NCBI RefSeq assembly: GCF_001854185.1 | Contig: NZ_CP017603.1 | Location: 4,402,001 to 4,466,000 of the forward strand | Direction: 5' to 3' | DNA from: Clostridium formicaceticum | GTDB taxonomy: Bacteria > Bacillota > Clostridia > Peptostreptococcales > Natronincolaceae | DNA: 64,000 nt | Shown here: positions 52,833 to 61,546 of the stretch, in pieces | Layout of the letters: each line of letters begins with the position of its first letter | How positions within the stretch are numbered: position 1 is the first letter of the stretch | Made by a program: the position numbers and the translations under genes | Notes under the pieces: generated by a model | Told to the model about the DNA's origin: nothing | Database searches by the model: none | Seen by the model: only the letters and a program-made list of their open reading frames with translations

Positions 52833-53897
52833 CTATACCTTGGCATCAACCTTAATTATTGCTGTATTTGCCTTTTCATGTTTCAAGTTCAACATTAAAG
52901 CAAAGATAATCGTTCCATAGGCTATAAAACTTCTGAAATATTCACCTAAAGCAGGGTTTTTAAATAAGTTCTGTCCTGCAAGAGGAGAAATTATAAATAG
53001 AGTATGAAAAAGGATGACTCCAATAAAAGCATTTTTAATTGTTGCTTTTTTAAATGTGGCCCCACCAGCCAAGAGTGCTGCTGCTGAAAAAATATCTAGG
53101 TTCAAATGTCCTGAATAAACATTAATAACTCCCAAATCTTGAACAAACATGAGATGAGCTAAAGCGGCTAAAACAGTAGAAATTACAATTGAAATTCTTC
53201 TAGTTTTATCAACATCTATACCTAATTTTTCTGATATCGATAAATTCTCTCCCACTGCCCTCATATGATAGCCTATTTTGGAAACAGATATCAAATGCAC
53301 GATAAGGGCAAGTATGAATACGATGATGATAGGTAAAAGGGAGCCTGTGGTGTCTCCTATGGTAATAGGCATGATTCCTGCAAAAAGTGTTTTAAAGTCC
53401 ATGCAATCCAGCATACTCTTTACCCCTATTCCCCTTGTAAGTAGGATCTCTTCATTAAAAGGAGTAATGACAGTGCCATAACCCACCATAAATATAAGCT
53501 GATATACATTGGTGCCTAAAAAACCAATAACGATGCTGGCAATCATCTCTTTACCCTTTGCTTTATTTAACAAAAACCCAACAATATTGCCGAGTGCAAC
53601 TGCCAATCCAATACTCATAACTGCAGCCAACAAGAGGGCTCTTCCTCCTGGCAATCCCATATCAATGACAATCACCATAGCCATCTGCGCTGCTATAGCG
53701 CCAATCGTAATAGCAAAGTTAATCCCCATGCCTGAAATAATAGGAATAATTAAAGCCAGCAGAAATATTGCATTTCGAAGAAATCTAGAATAAAGCTGTC
53801 CTAACACAAAACCTGTGCTTACATTTGCTGTTATAATACCAAATATAGAAAGGATTAAAAAGAAAAAAGGTACGTAATAGGGTCTATACTTGCTCAC
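52833..53897 (-). CDS. ABC importer permease (nucleoside/sugar BmpA-type), second
   Basis: 354 residues, about ten membrane helices. Blocks FLLALIIPIISGMGINFAITIGAIAAQMA, GNIVGFLLNKAKGKEMIASIVIGFLG and LSISEKLGIDVDKTRRISIVIS match the RbsC/YufQ permease family. Overlaps the first permease by 14 bases. With it forms the membrane channel of the importer. Confidence 0.9.
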   Translation of the reverse strand: MSKYRPYYVPFFFLILSIFGIITANVSTGFVLGQLYSRFLRNAIFLLALIIPIISGMGINFAITIGAIAAQMAMVIVIDMGLPGGRALLLAAVMSIGLAVALGNIVGFLLNKAKGKEMIASIVIGFLGTNVYQLIFMVGYGTVITPFNEEILLTRGIGVKSMLDCMDFKTLFAGIMPITIGDTTGSLLPIIIVFILALIVHLISVSKIGYHMRAVGENLSISEKLGIDVDKTRRISIVISTVLAALAHLMFVQDLGVINVYSGHLNLDIFSAAALLAGGATFKKATIKNAFIGVILFHTLFIISPLAGQNLFKNPALGEYFRSFIAYGTIIFALMLNLKHEKANTAIIKVDAKV

Positions 53898-54921
53898 TTT
53901 TCTTTAGCACCCCCTCATATAAAAATGCATAAAGTATAATGCTGTTGGTTACAATCATCCTGATCACCTCTGACATTTCAGGGATAAGCAAAGCATTTGC
54001 AACAGGCACTGATAGTAAAAAGGTTGTTTGGTAAAGATATGCACCTACTAAGGCATGAAATATCGTTGCCTTTTTTCTAGTGGCCCCCCCAATCAAGATT
54101 GCCGATACAGCAGGAAAAGCCATCATAAATGGCCCATTATATAATTCTACAAAGCCATAGCTTTGGGCATACACACATATACCTATGGCAGCTAAAATCG
54201 TAGAAAAAATAATAGCATAAGTCCTATACCTATTGATATTTACACCAGATAGCTTTACAAAAGCCTCATTTTCAGCTATAGCTGACATCACTGTGCCTAT
54301 TTTTGTCTTGAAAAATAGATGTACAATTAAACAAAGTATAGCGAAAAATAATAATAATCCTACAGGAATCACTAACTTTCCTATATTTATCTTTAGTGCA
54401 TTGTCTAAAACCCCTCCAAAATACTGATTTAAGCTAATCTTAGGTCTTAGACCTTGCCCACCTACAGGATAAAGCATTTGTCTATTTTTAAAGGGGGCCA
54501 GTGTCCAAAAGGTATTCATAATGGGTATAAAGGAGAAACCTGCGAAAGTTCCTACAATTTCTTCATTTCCTTTGAGTTTATTTAAAATGATGGAATAAAT
54601 CCCACCGAATATCAAAGCCACCACTGTTCCCATAAATATAGCCACTAGAAAACCAGACCAACCTTCAAGTCTTAATTCAACAGCTATACACATTCCTATC
54701 AATCCTGCACAGATTCCTATAGGCAGCCCAAAATTTCTTCCTACCCCAATATTAATCATGGGTACTAAAGATAAAACAAGAACCCCATTCATAGCCCACT
54801 TTATTAGGGAAGTATTAATCATTTCTATCATTGGAATATCTATAAAACTTAAGGATATTGTTAAAATGAATAAGTACACAATAATAATGATTTGAGGGAC
54901 GCCTATATTAATTTTTTTCAT
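53884..54921 (-). CDS. ABC importer permease, first
   Basis: 345 residues, about ten membrane helices. MINIGVGRNFGLPIGICAGLIGMC, LKGNEEIVGTFAGFSFIPIMN and AIAENEAFVKLSGVNINRYRTYAII fit the same permease family; LIGGATRKKATIFHALVG is nearly identical to LLAGGATFKKATIKNAFIG in the second permease, so the pair arose by duplication. Overlaps the ATPase by 14 bases. Confidence 0.9.
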   Translation of the reverse strand: MKKINIGVPQIIIIVYLFILTISLSFIDIPMIEMINTSLIKWAMNGVLVLSLVPMINIGVGRNFGLPIGICAGLIGMCIAVELRLEGWSGFLVAIFMGTVVALIFGGIYSIILNKLKGNEEIVGTFAGFSFIPIMNTFWTLAPFKNRQMLYPVGGQGLRPKISLNQYFGGVLDNALKINIGKLVIPVGLLLFFAILCLIVHLFFKTKIGTVMSAIAENEAFVKLSGVNINRYRTYAIIFSTILAAIGICVYAQSYGFVELYNGPFMMAFPAVSAILIGGATRKKATIFHALVGAYLYQTTFLLSVPVANALLIPEMSEVIRMIVTNSIILYAFLYEGVLKKSEQV

Positions 54922-56494
54922 AGCTTTCCACCCTTCTTCCCGATATGGCTAAGCTAAATACTTCATCATCTACATCCGGTTCAAGAATGTCAAAAACCTC
55001 TCCTCCATACATAATGACAATACGATCACATATTCTTTTTAACTCTCCAATCTCTCCAGACGAAATGACAATCGTCATACCCTTTTCTTCATTCATTTTT
55101 AACAACATTTCCAGCACAATTTCTTTTGAATAAATATCTATGCCTCTAGTAGGTTCCCCTACAAATAGAATCTCCGGATTTATGGTTAAGGCTCTGGCAA
55201 TACAGACTTTTTGTTGATTACCGCCACTTAGCTCCTTGATAGGTTGATAGATATCTCTAACCTTAATATTTAAATCTTCAACTAATTTACTGCTATAGTT
55301 ATCAATCACGCCATGGTTTAAAAAAGATAATCCCTTCATCTTAGGATATTTTAGAAATTCCTTGTGTTGTTCATAAGAACCAAAAACAACATTCTCCCAT
55401 ATTGAACTTCCAAGTAATAGCCCCATCTCTTTTCTTTCATCTGGAAGCATATATATACCTTTTTTAGAAATTAAGCCTACATCCCCAGGTATAACCTTTT
55501 CCCCATTGATAAACACATTTCCCTTCATATCATACAATCCCATTAATCCGTATCCAAATATCTCTTGACCATATCCCGCTAAACCCGTGATGCCAAGAAC
55601 CTCTCCCTTTTTTATATCAAGAGAAATTTCCTTATATAATTTGTCCCCCTGGGTTACTTGTACATTTTGAAAGGAGATGATCTTGTCTCTATTTCCAACT
55701 GTTCTTTTTCTTTTGGTTTGTACTACCTGTATACCTATCATATCTAAAGCTATTTTATTGATTTCAAACTCTTCTTTACTATAATGAGAAATAACTTCCC
55801 CATCCCTTAATACCGTTACTCTATCACATATCTGCGTTACTTCCTCCAGTCTATGGGAAACAAAGATAATAGATATACCTGTGTCTGCAATGGCTCTTAA
55901 GCTTTTTAATAGTATCCTTGTATCCTCCTGATTCAGAGAAGCTGTTGGCTCATCCAACATTAATATTTTCAAGTTGGTATTATCTATTTCCCTTGCAATT
56001 TCAATAAACTGCTTCATATTAATGGAGACGTTGCTCACCTTTATACTAGGATCAATATTTACTCCTATTTTAGATAAAGCATTTTTAGCGTCTTCTTTAT
56101 TTTTTTTTGTATCTACTATTCCAAATTCTCTTCCTAAAATTTTTCCCGCCAAAGGATAAATATTTTCCCTATTGATTTTAATATTACTACTAATATCGAG
56201 GCTCCCTAGTAATGCAAACTCTTGATGCACTAGACCAATACCATGCCTTAATGCGTCTAGTGTACTGCTTATAGTGATGTTTTCTTCTTCTATAAATATT
56301 CTACCTGAATATCCCCCAGTATCTTTTATATGACCGCTTCCAAATAAAATGTTCATCAATGTACTTTTTCCAGACCCATTTGCTCCTACAAGTCCATGAA
56401 TCTCTCCCTTTTTTAACGAAAAGTTAACATCCTTTAGTGCATAGCTTTCTTCAAATTTTTTCGTCAGATTTTCTACCTTCAGCATATATTCCAA
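54908..56494 (-). CDS. ABC importer ATPase with two nucleotide-binding domains (RbsA/YufO type)
   Basis: 528 residues. Domain 1: GLVGANGSGKSTLMNILFG, VSINMKQFIEIAREI, LMLDEPTASLNQ. Domain 2: LGITGLAGYGQEIFGYGL (degenerate Walker A), LSGGNQQKVCIARAL, LFVGEPTRGIDIYSKE. This is the classic tandem sugar/nucleoside importer ATPase. TTG at 56494 has GGGAGG upstream; ATG at 56485 is an alternative. Belongs with the two permeases and the upstream lipoprotein. Confidence 0.92.
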   Translation of the reverse strand: MEYMLKVENLTKKFEESYALKDVNFSLKKGEIHGLVGANGSGKSTLMNILFGSGHIKDTGGYSGRIFIEEENITISSTLDALRHGIGLVHQEFALLGSLDISSNIKINRENIYPLAGKILGREFGIVDTKKNKEDAKNALSKIGVNIDPSIKVSNVSINMKQFIEIAREIDNTNLKILMLDEPTASLNQEDTRILLKSLRAIADTGISIIFVSHRLEEVTQICDRVTVLRDGEVISHYSKEEFEINKIALDMIGIQVVQTKRKRTVGNRDKIISFQNVQVTQGDKLYKEISLDIKKGEVLGITGLAGYGQEIFGYGLMGLYDMKGNVFINGEKVIPGDVGLISKKGIYMLPDERKEMGLLLGSSIWENVVFGSYEQHKEFLKYPKMKGLSFLNHGVIDNYSSKLVEDLNIKVRDIYQPIKELSGGNQQKVCIARALTINPEILFVGEPTRGIDIYSKEIVLEMLLKMNEEKGMTIVISSGEIGELKRICDRIVIMYGGEVFDILEPDVDDEVFSLAISGRRVESYEKN

Positions 56495-56566
56495 AACATC
56501 TATCCTCCCTTTGCCAAAAACATACCATATGCAGGACCTAGTAACTGCCCTGCATATAAAGAAACT

Positions 56567-57715
56567 TTAATAATATATTGAATCTAAAACCAACATAAAG
56601 TAGTTATCATACTCTCCCATAGGCTCAAAATCACCACGAACTCCCATTACTTCTTTAGAAAAATCATCTAAAAACGCTTTGTTTAATACGTCCTTATGAT
56701 CTATTTCCTTCTCTATAATATACTTAGCAAGCTCTATTTCGAACTGTGGAATATATACACTTGATGGCATAGCCCATCCTGAAAGTCTTCCTGTCATTTC
56801 AGCTTCTTTTACCTTTTCAGTGATCATTGCATTAATTAAATCAAAGTTTCCTATATCCTCAGGAGCTATTTCTAATCCCATTACCGTAGGATAAGCTTGT
56901 GTTGGAGTAGGACAACATTGCTCCGCTACAATGAATTTTGATTTTAAGGCTTCATCTAATATAACATCGTACATAGGACAGTTAGATCCAAATATATTTA
57001 TATCTGGTCCATATTTTGTTATCTGCCTTGGTATATCTTCTCTTAAAAATTGAAGCATGGGTGCTGTACCGTCTCCTGTTTGTGGGTCTGGTGTTATAAT
57101 TTCAACGAATTCCATACCTAATTCTTCAGCAGTTCTTTTCATTGCATCTTTTCTATTGGCTACTAGATCCCTTGCTAAATGGGTTGGGAAGGAGTAATGA
57201 ATAAAGGTTTTTGCACCCATTTCTTTGGCTTTTGTAGGAATGGTAACCCCTCTTCTCAGCCAGTCTGTAGAAAAGTTCATATCTATGTAGTTAGACATTA
57301 AATCTGGTTCATCCATCATGGTAGCTATGGTTAGGATATCAGGTCTTCTCTCTCTGATGGTTTGAAAAGCTGGCAACAGTCCTGCTTGCCCTGAATTCAC
57401 TATAATAGCCTTCATTTCTGGGCCATCTGCCAAACTCAATATTTGACTTATTCCAGTTTCTAATTCAATATTAAAGTTTTCTGGCAGTGTTATGTGTCTA
57501 ACAATATCAGGATATTTATCTGCCATAATAGCAGCTGCTCTAAACTCATCTTCACTCGTTGATAAGGTTGGAGTAACAATACCAATCTTATAGCCTGCAG
57601 ATACTGCTACATCTGCAGCTTCTCCTCCTTCATTTGTTGTTGTGCTGCTTTGACAGGCTGCCAATGAAAAAATCATCATTATTACTATCATGAATGCCAT
57701 AGTTTTCCTAAACAT
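56567..57715 (-). CDS. DUF3798-type lipoprotein, substrate-binding component of the importer
   Basis: 382 residues. Lipobox SLAAC with C21. Mature part has periplasmic-binding-protein-like features: YKIGIVTPTLSTSEDEFRAA, KAIIVNSGQAGLLPAFQTIRER, DILTIATMMDEPDLMSNYIDM, FIHYSFPTHLARDLVANRKDAM, NIFGSNCPMYDVILDEALKS, AEQCCPTPTQAYP. I recognise it as DUF3798. It binds the unknown ligand outside the cell for the importer encoded just downstream. Confidence 0.85.
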   Translation of the reverse strand: MFRKTMAFMIVIMMIFSLAACQSSTTTNEGGEAADVAVSAGYKIGIVTPTLSTSEDEFRAAAIMADKYPDIVRHITLPENFNIELETGISQILSLADGPEMKAIIVNSGQAGLLPAFQTIRERRPDILTIATMMDEPDLMSNYIDMNFSTDWLRRGVTIPTKAKEMGAKTFIHYSFPTHLARDLVANRKDAMKRTAEELGMEFVEIITPDPQTGDGTAPMLQFLREDIPRQITKYGPDINIFGSNCPMYDVILDEALKSKFIVAEQCCPTPTQAYPTVMGLEIAPEDIGNFDLINAMITEKVKEAEMTGRLSGWAMPSSVYIPQFEIELAKYIIEKEIDHKDVLNKAFLDDFSKEVMGVRGDFEPMGEYDNYFMLVLDSIYY

Positions 57716-57846
57716 TTAAAATCTCCCCCATATCATCTTTCAAATTTTATTACTGTAATTTCTACTGAGATTATATTATTTTTCCGTTTTAATTGAGAAG
57801 CCTAATTATAAGCTATTGATAGAGAATAAATCCTATATTTTCCACC

Positions 57847-57860
57847 GTTAATATATTAAC
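57847..57860. promoter_or_regulatory. Perfect palindrome upstream of the importer operon
   Basis: GTTAATATATTAAC, a perfect 14-base palindrome, lies 130 bases before the lipoprotein start. A TATAAT lies about 40 bases further along the minus strand, so the palindrome could be an operator or activator site. Confidence 0.4.
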
Positions 57861-57976
57861 ATGGCTTTCTATAGAAGTATAATTGATAATTGTGATAGGG
57901 TAATTGTGTATTATTTAAAATTTCTATTCATCAATCTCAGTTTTTCTATTCCATAGGATAGGCCTTATTTTTTATT

Positions 57977-59125
57977 TTAAAGCATTTCTATAAAAGCAGC
58001 TATCCGCGTCTTCAGTTGACCAATGTCTGATTGGGAGTAGTCAGTTTCTATATTTAAGTAGGGAATGTTCTTTTCTTGATTCGTAAATTTTTTTATTCTA
58101 TAGCTCTCTACGCTATAAGTATGACAAGCTTGTAGAATTACCTCCACTACCCCATCTATTTTATACTCATCAATTAATCGAGATAACAAGTCAATTCGTT
58201 CATCATTTGGTGACATAACTGAACAAGGAATATTTAAATATTTATCTGTTAAAGCATCAATAGGGTCAATGGTTTCATCTACTAATCGATCATTAGGTTT
58301 TGCTCCGCTGCAATTTTCGTAGCAAACCACTACACCACCATTTTCTTCAATCAGCTTAATGACTTTTTCGGATGCACCCCCAATAGGACATCCTGTTATT
58401 AGTATTCTAGGAGTGTCCTTTGAAACTTTCTGCTGATTGCTTTCGATGTTTTTCTTCACTTCCTCAATAATATCTCTTATATATTGTTTCTGCGCCTCTT
58501 TATCTAATTTAAATCCACTTCCATACAATACTTGAAACATTTCTGTCCCAGTAATAGGTGGAGGACATAATTTTCCTAACTCATAAAATTCCTTTAGTAT
58601 TTGTCTTTCTTCATTTTTGCTTTTGATTGCTTCCTTTAGTTTTTCTTCTGTTATTTCTACATCAAACTCTTTTTCCAAACGATCTTTTAATACTCGGATT
58701 TCCTCTTTCCATAGGTTGAAGGAATGCTCTCCTTTATTGGTTTGAGGTAATTGCATTACATGCATAGGCTTAATTTCTCCTAAGTATTCATACATCTTTT
58801 TCTTACCATCACAAGTAGTTTCTCCTACAAGCAGATCAGAAAAATAAAAATAAGGACATGTATCAGTTATAGCAAACCCGTAGCTGGACTTAATTAAAGG
58901 ACAAAGATTTCTTGGAAGATGTTTTTCGGCTGCAGGTATAGATTCTTCGCTGGTGCCGCATAGTCCAATAGGCACAGCCCCTGCTGCCATAATAAGTTCA
59001 CTTGGCGAATAAGCGCAATAGATTCCTACTACTTTTTTTCCATCTTCCTTTAGCTTCTTTACTTCTACAAAACCTTTCCGCCTTGCATCATCAAATGCTT
59101 CAAACATTTTAGGCAAATTATTCAT
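57977..59125 (-). CDS. 2-hydroxyacyl-CoA dehydratase-like / double-cubane cluster protein, copy B
   Basis: 382 residues, ATG preceded by GGGGGGATG. Cysteines align one for one with copy A: C37 (GIYCAYSP), C56 (GLCGTS), C75 (NLCPLIKSSYGFA), C90 (TDTCPYFYF), C105 (ETTCDGKKKMYE), then ENCSGAKP, IPCSVMSP and QACHTYSVE. The end IETDYSQSDIGQLKTRIAAFIE is also shared. Paralogue of copy A placed on the other side of the importer operon. Whether the two form a heterodimer (dehydratase-like) or separate homodimers cannot be told from sequence. Confidence 0.85.
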   Translation of the reverse strand: MNNLPKMFEAFDDARRKGFVEVKKLKEDGKKVVGIYCAYSPSELIMAAGAVPIGLCGTSEESIPAAEKHLPRNLCPLIKSSYGFAITDTCPYFYFSDLLVGETTCDGKKKMYEYLGEIKPMHVMQLPQTNKGEHSFNLWKEEIRVLKDRLEKEFDVEITEEKLKEAIKSKNEERQILKEFYELGKLCPPPITGTEMFQVLYGSGFKLDKEAQKQYIRDIIEEVKKNIESNQQKVSKDTPRILITGCPIGGASEKVIKLIEENGGVVVCYENCSGAKPNDRLVDETIDPIDALTDKYLNIPCSVMSPNDERIDLLSRLIDEYKIDGVVEVILQACHTYSVESYRIKKFTNQEKNIPYLNIETDYSQSDIGQLKTRIAAFIEML

Positions 59126-59431
59126 TATATTTCATCCCCCCGCTTTTTAGTACTTCTTATATAGTCAGTATCTTCTTTTAATTGCTTATACGATTATATC
59201 AATAAAAATAGATGAATATCATTTTATTATTCAATAGAAAGCTGATTAACTATTTAAAAATATAATATAAAGCATGAAAGCAGAGGTGAAATAATATATT
59301 TCACTAATATAAAAATATATTGAATAAATTGGAGGTGATGCCGTGAATCAGAAGGTTTATATGTGGAAAAAGGAAGCCTTTTTAGGTTGTCCTATCCTCC
59401 ACTCTAATTCTGATAAAGGCTATTATAAAAA
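59126..59431. other. Intergenic region with a possible small frame
   Basis: About 305 bases. A strong GGAGGTG at 59331-59337 precedes a GTG at 59343 that opens MNQKVYMWKKEAFLGCPIL and continues through the terminator at 59432. Good ribosome site but odd overlap; it may be the truncated start of a lost gene. Confidence 0.3.
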
Positions 59432-59468
59432 AACAGCTGTAAATTTGATTTTTAAAATTACAGCTGTT
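59432..59468 (-). terminator. Terminator of the decayed ABC gene
   Basis: Minus strand AACAGCTGTAA pairs with TTACAGCTGTT, then TTTTTTTAT. It follows the ABC ATPase remnant by about 20 bases. Confidence 0.75.
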
Positions 59469-59486
59469 CTCTATTTTTGCTTATTA

Positions 59487-59696
59487 TTATCTATACTGCT
59501 CTTGCATAAGAATTTTTTTAACATCATAAATTCTGTCACACAGTCTGTTTAATAAACTTTTCTCGTGATTAACAACTACCAAACCTAAAGATCTTTCTCT
59601 ACATATTTGTGTAAGTTCATTTCATATTTTTGCCTGAGTAATAGCATCAAACATCGTAGTCATCTCATCTGCAATGATATATCTCGTATTGGAATT
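59487..59696 (-). pseudogene. C-terminal remnant of an ABC transporter ATPase
   Basis: Minus-strand frame: NTRYIIADEMTTMFDAITQAK, then ATA and an in-frame TGA, then NELTQICRERSLGLVVVNHE and SLLNRLCDRIYD. This is Walker B (IIADE), D-loop and switch-His region (VVNHE) of an oligopeptide/nickel-type ATPase. The Walker A half is gone and the stop is inside the D-loop helix. Confidence 0.75.
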
Positions 59697-59811
59697 AAGG
59701 GCCTTATTTTTCTTTTCTAATTTAGTAGTGAACAGATCTCCACGTGTGTTTTGATAGAAAGGTGCTTGGGAAAGGGGTTATAAATTTGTTTTTCTATGCA
59801 TATAACTACCT

Positions 59812-60324
59812 CTAATGTTTTCCTAGGGTTTCATTTGAAAGTATAAGCACACTCTCATTTAAGTTTTTTGCAGCAGCTTTAGTGTGATTAACAACCTCTA
59901 TCACATGTTTATGCGCCTGCTGGCTTCCTAATACTAGTAGAGGAACCCCAACAAAATCCATTCCTAGCCCCCTAGACAGAAACCCTCCTATCGTCATTGG
60001 TAAAGTAACAGTAGGAGACATATTTGAAAATATAATCTTTTCATGCATACCACATTCATTATGTAAAATTGTTATCAAATTTTTAAGACATGGTATAAGT
60101 ACTCTTGATGTTCCTCTTCCTACACTAAATACCTTATTCCCTTCTTCATCAATTCCCCGAAAGATGATTCTTCCCATATCCTTGAACTTAAGTCTATTAA
60201 AATAATCGGTATCCAATATTTCTTCCCTCGTTGGAACTCTATTTAAAGGAAGTTTATTTAGATGAATAGCAGATGCAAGAGAAGATGAATGGGTTCCAGC
60301 ATAACAGTTATATATATAAATCAT
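59812..60324 (-). CDS. DUF3189 family protein
   Basis: 170 residues. MIYIYNCYAGTHSSSLASAIHLNKLP at the start and GGFLSRGLGMDFVGVPLLVLGSQQAH near the end are typical of DUF3189, a clostridial family of unknown function. The first block resembles a phosphate-binding loop (YAGTHSSSLA). Apparently a lone gene. Confidence 0.82.
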   Translation of the reverse strand: MIYIYNCYAGTHSSSLASAIHLNKLPLNRVPTREEILDTDYFNRLKFKDMGRIIFRGIDEEGNKVFSVGRGTSRVLIPCLKNLITILHNECGMHEKIIFSNMSPTVTLPMTIGGFLSRGLGMDFVGVPLLVLGSQQAHKHVIEVVNHTKAAAKNLNESVLILSNETLGKH

Positions 60325-60689
60325 TTTCTTTCACTCCAATGCTGTTATTAAATTCATTATGAAATACATAGACATTTATATACTTTCTCATCAGGCTTTA
60401 AAATCTTTTTAGATTTTTTGAACTACTTAGGTCTTTATAATCTATTGCTATCGTCCAAAACCTTATGAAATATCAGCTTAACTTTTGAAACTCCTCCAAA
60501 TTTATTATTGCATGGATTATATATTTGATTCATCAAAATCATATTTGCTATTTAATTCCATCTTAAAGTTCTAGTCTCAAAAAGGCTAAGTGCATATTCA
60601 TCAAATTCTTTTTTCTAAAAGATTAAGTAATCATTTGCCATTAACCCGTAGTTATCTTTATTCTCAGGTTTATTAATTAAGGCCACGAA
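60325..60689. other. Intergenic region, nothing recognised
   Basis: 365 AT-rich bases, interrupted in all frames, without clear promoter or hairpin. Probably decayed sequence upstream of the DUF3189 gene. Confidence 0.4.
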
Positions 60690-60692
60690 TAA

Positions 60693-60774
60693 GGCCATGG
60701 GAATGCCATGGGGAATGCCATGGGGACGTTTGCCATGGGGAATGCCATGGGGACGTTTGCCATGGGGACGTTTT
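60693..60774. repeat. REP-like tandem repeat of CCATGG units
   Basis: Six units of GCCATGGGG(A) alternate with AAT or ACGTTT spacers in 12 and 15-base periods. Each unit centres on CCATGG. They adjoin the 3' side of a REP-associated transposase fragment, the expected place for REP sequences. Confidence 0.75.
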
Positions 60775-60788
60775 GTTTGCCACGAGTA

Positions 60789-61070
60789 TTATTTAATTTT
60801 ATTTAGTATATCTCTTCCTATTTTTAGCACTCTCAATAATTGTCTGTTGCTTGCTCCAGTTGACTCTTTTATGCTTTTAAGCATGTTACCTCTAGCCTCT
60901 ATATCTAAAATATATAGTATGGATATATCTACTAATAAAAATATTGTTTTTTCTAATTCTTCATCAGTATATCTCTTTTTAGGATTGTACTCTAGGCACC
61001 TATCCTCACTCCCTTCTGTCATATACTTTATAAAAACTTGTATATCCTTGAAACGCCCTAATACATAAGA
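60789..61070 (-). pseudogene. C-terminal fragment of a REP-associated tyrosine transposase (RAYT)
   Basis: The frame reads VLGRFKDIQVFIKYMTEG, CLEYNPKKRYTDEEL and finally IKESTGASNRQLLRVLKIGR, the C-terminal HTH of RAYT (TnpA-REP) proteins. A stop lies just upstream of VLG, and the catalytic HUH and Tyr parts are missing. Confidence 0.7.
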
Positions 61071-61546
61071 TTACAAAATACTATAGGATTACAACATTGG
61101 GGAATGAAGTCTTAGAAGAAGCCCGTAAAAAAGCTTATGAATTATTTAGAGAGATTAAAGATTGACCAAAGAGGGATGATTTTTTATGTTTTTATTTAAG
61201 AAGGTACAATATGTAGAATTGAGAAGAGATATTGCCATGCTTCCACAAGCCCCTTAAAAAGATTATTGCTATATCCATGTTATTTGGAACTTTGTTAAGA
61301 ATAAAGAAAGTCAATTAATCATTGGTGGCTAGATGAAATAATATGTAAATGTATAATGTCCATATACTATATATCTACTCTAGCCTATGGACATTATTTT
61401 TCAATTAATAATTCTTACTAAAGTAACCTACCTAAAAACATTTTATTTCAGTATATCTATATATTGTTATGAATTTTCGAAATTAGTCACTATAAATAGA
61501 ACATGATATGGAAATATCTCTGTCTTAATTTCCACTATTGCCATAT
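61071..61546. other. Decayed region with two plus-strand relics
   Basis: At about 61062-61165 the plus strand encodes RITTLGNEVLEEARKKAYEL and ends FREIKD, reminiscent of the C-terminus of ATP-grasp enzymes such as PurD. At 61184-61258 a 24-codon frame begins MFLFKKVQYVELRRDIAML and stops. An AATGTCCATA/TATGGACATT hairpin (61355-61395) may be a weak terminator. Confidence 0.4.

Noticed and set aside
60697-61068. 123-codon plus-strand frame beginning MGMPWGMPWGRLPWG
   Set aside because: It is a translation of the CCATGG repeats and the antisense of the transposase fragment, with no ribosome site.
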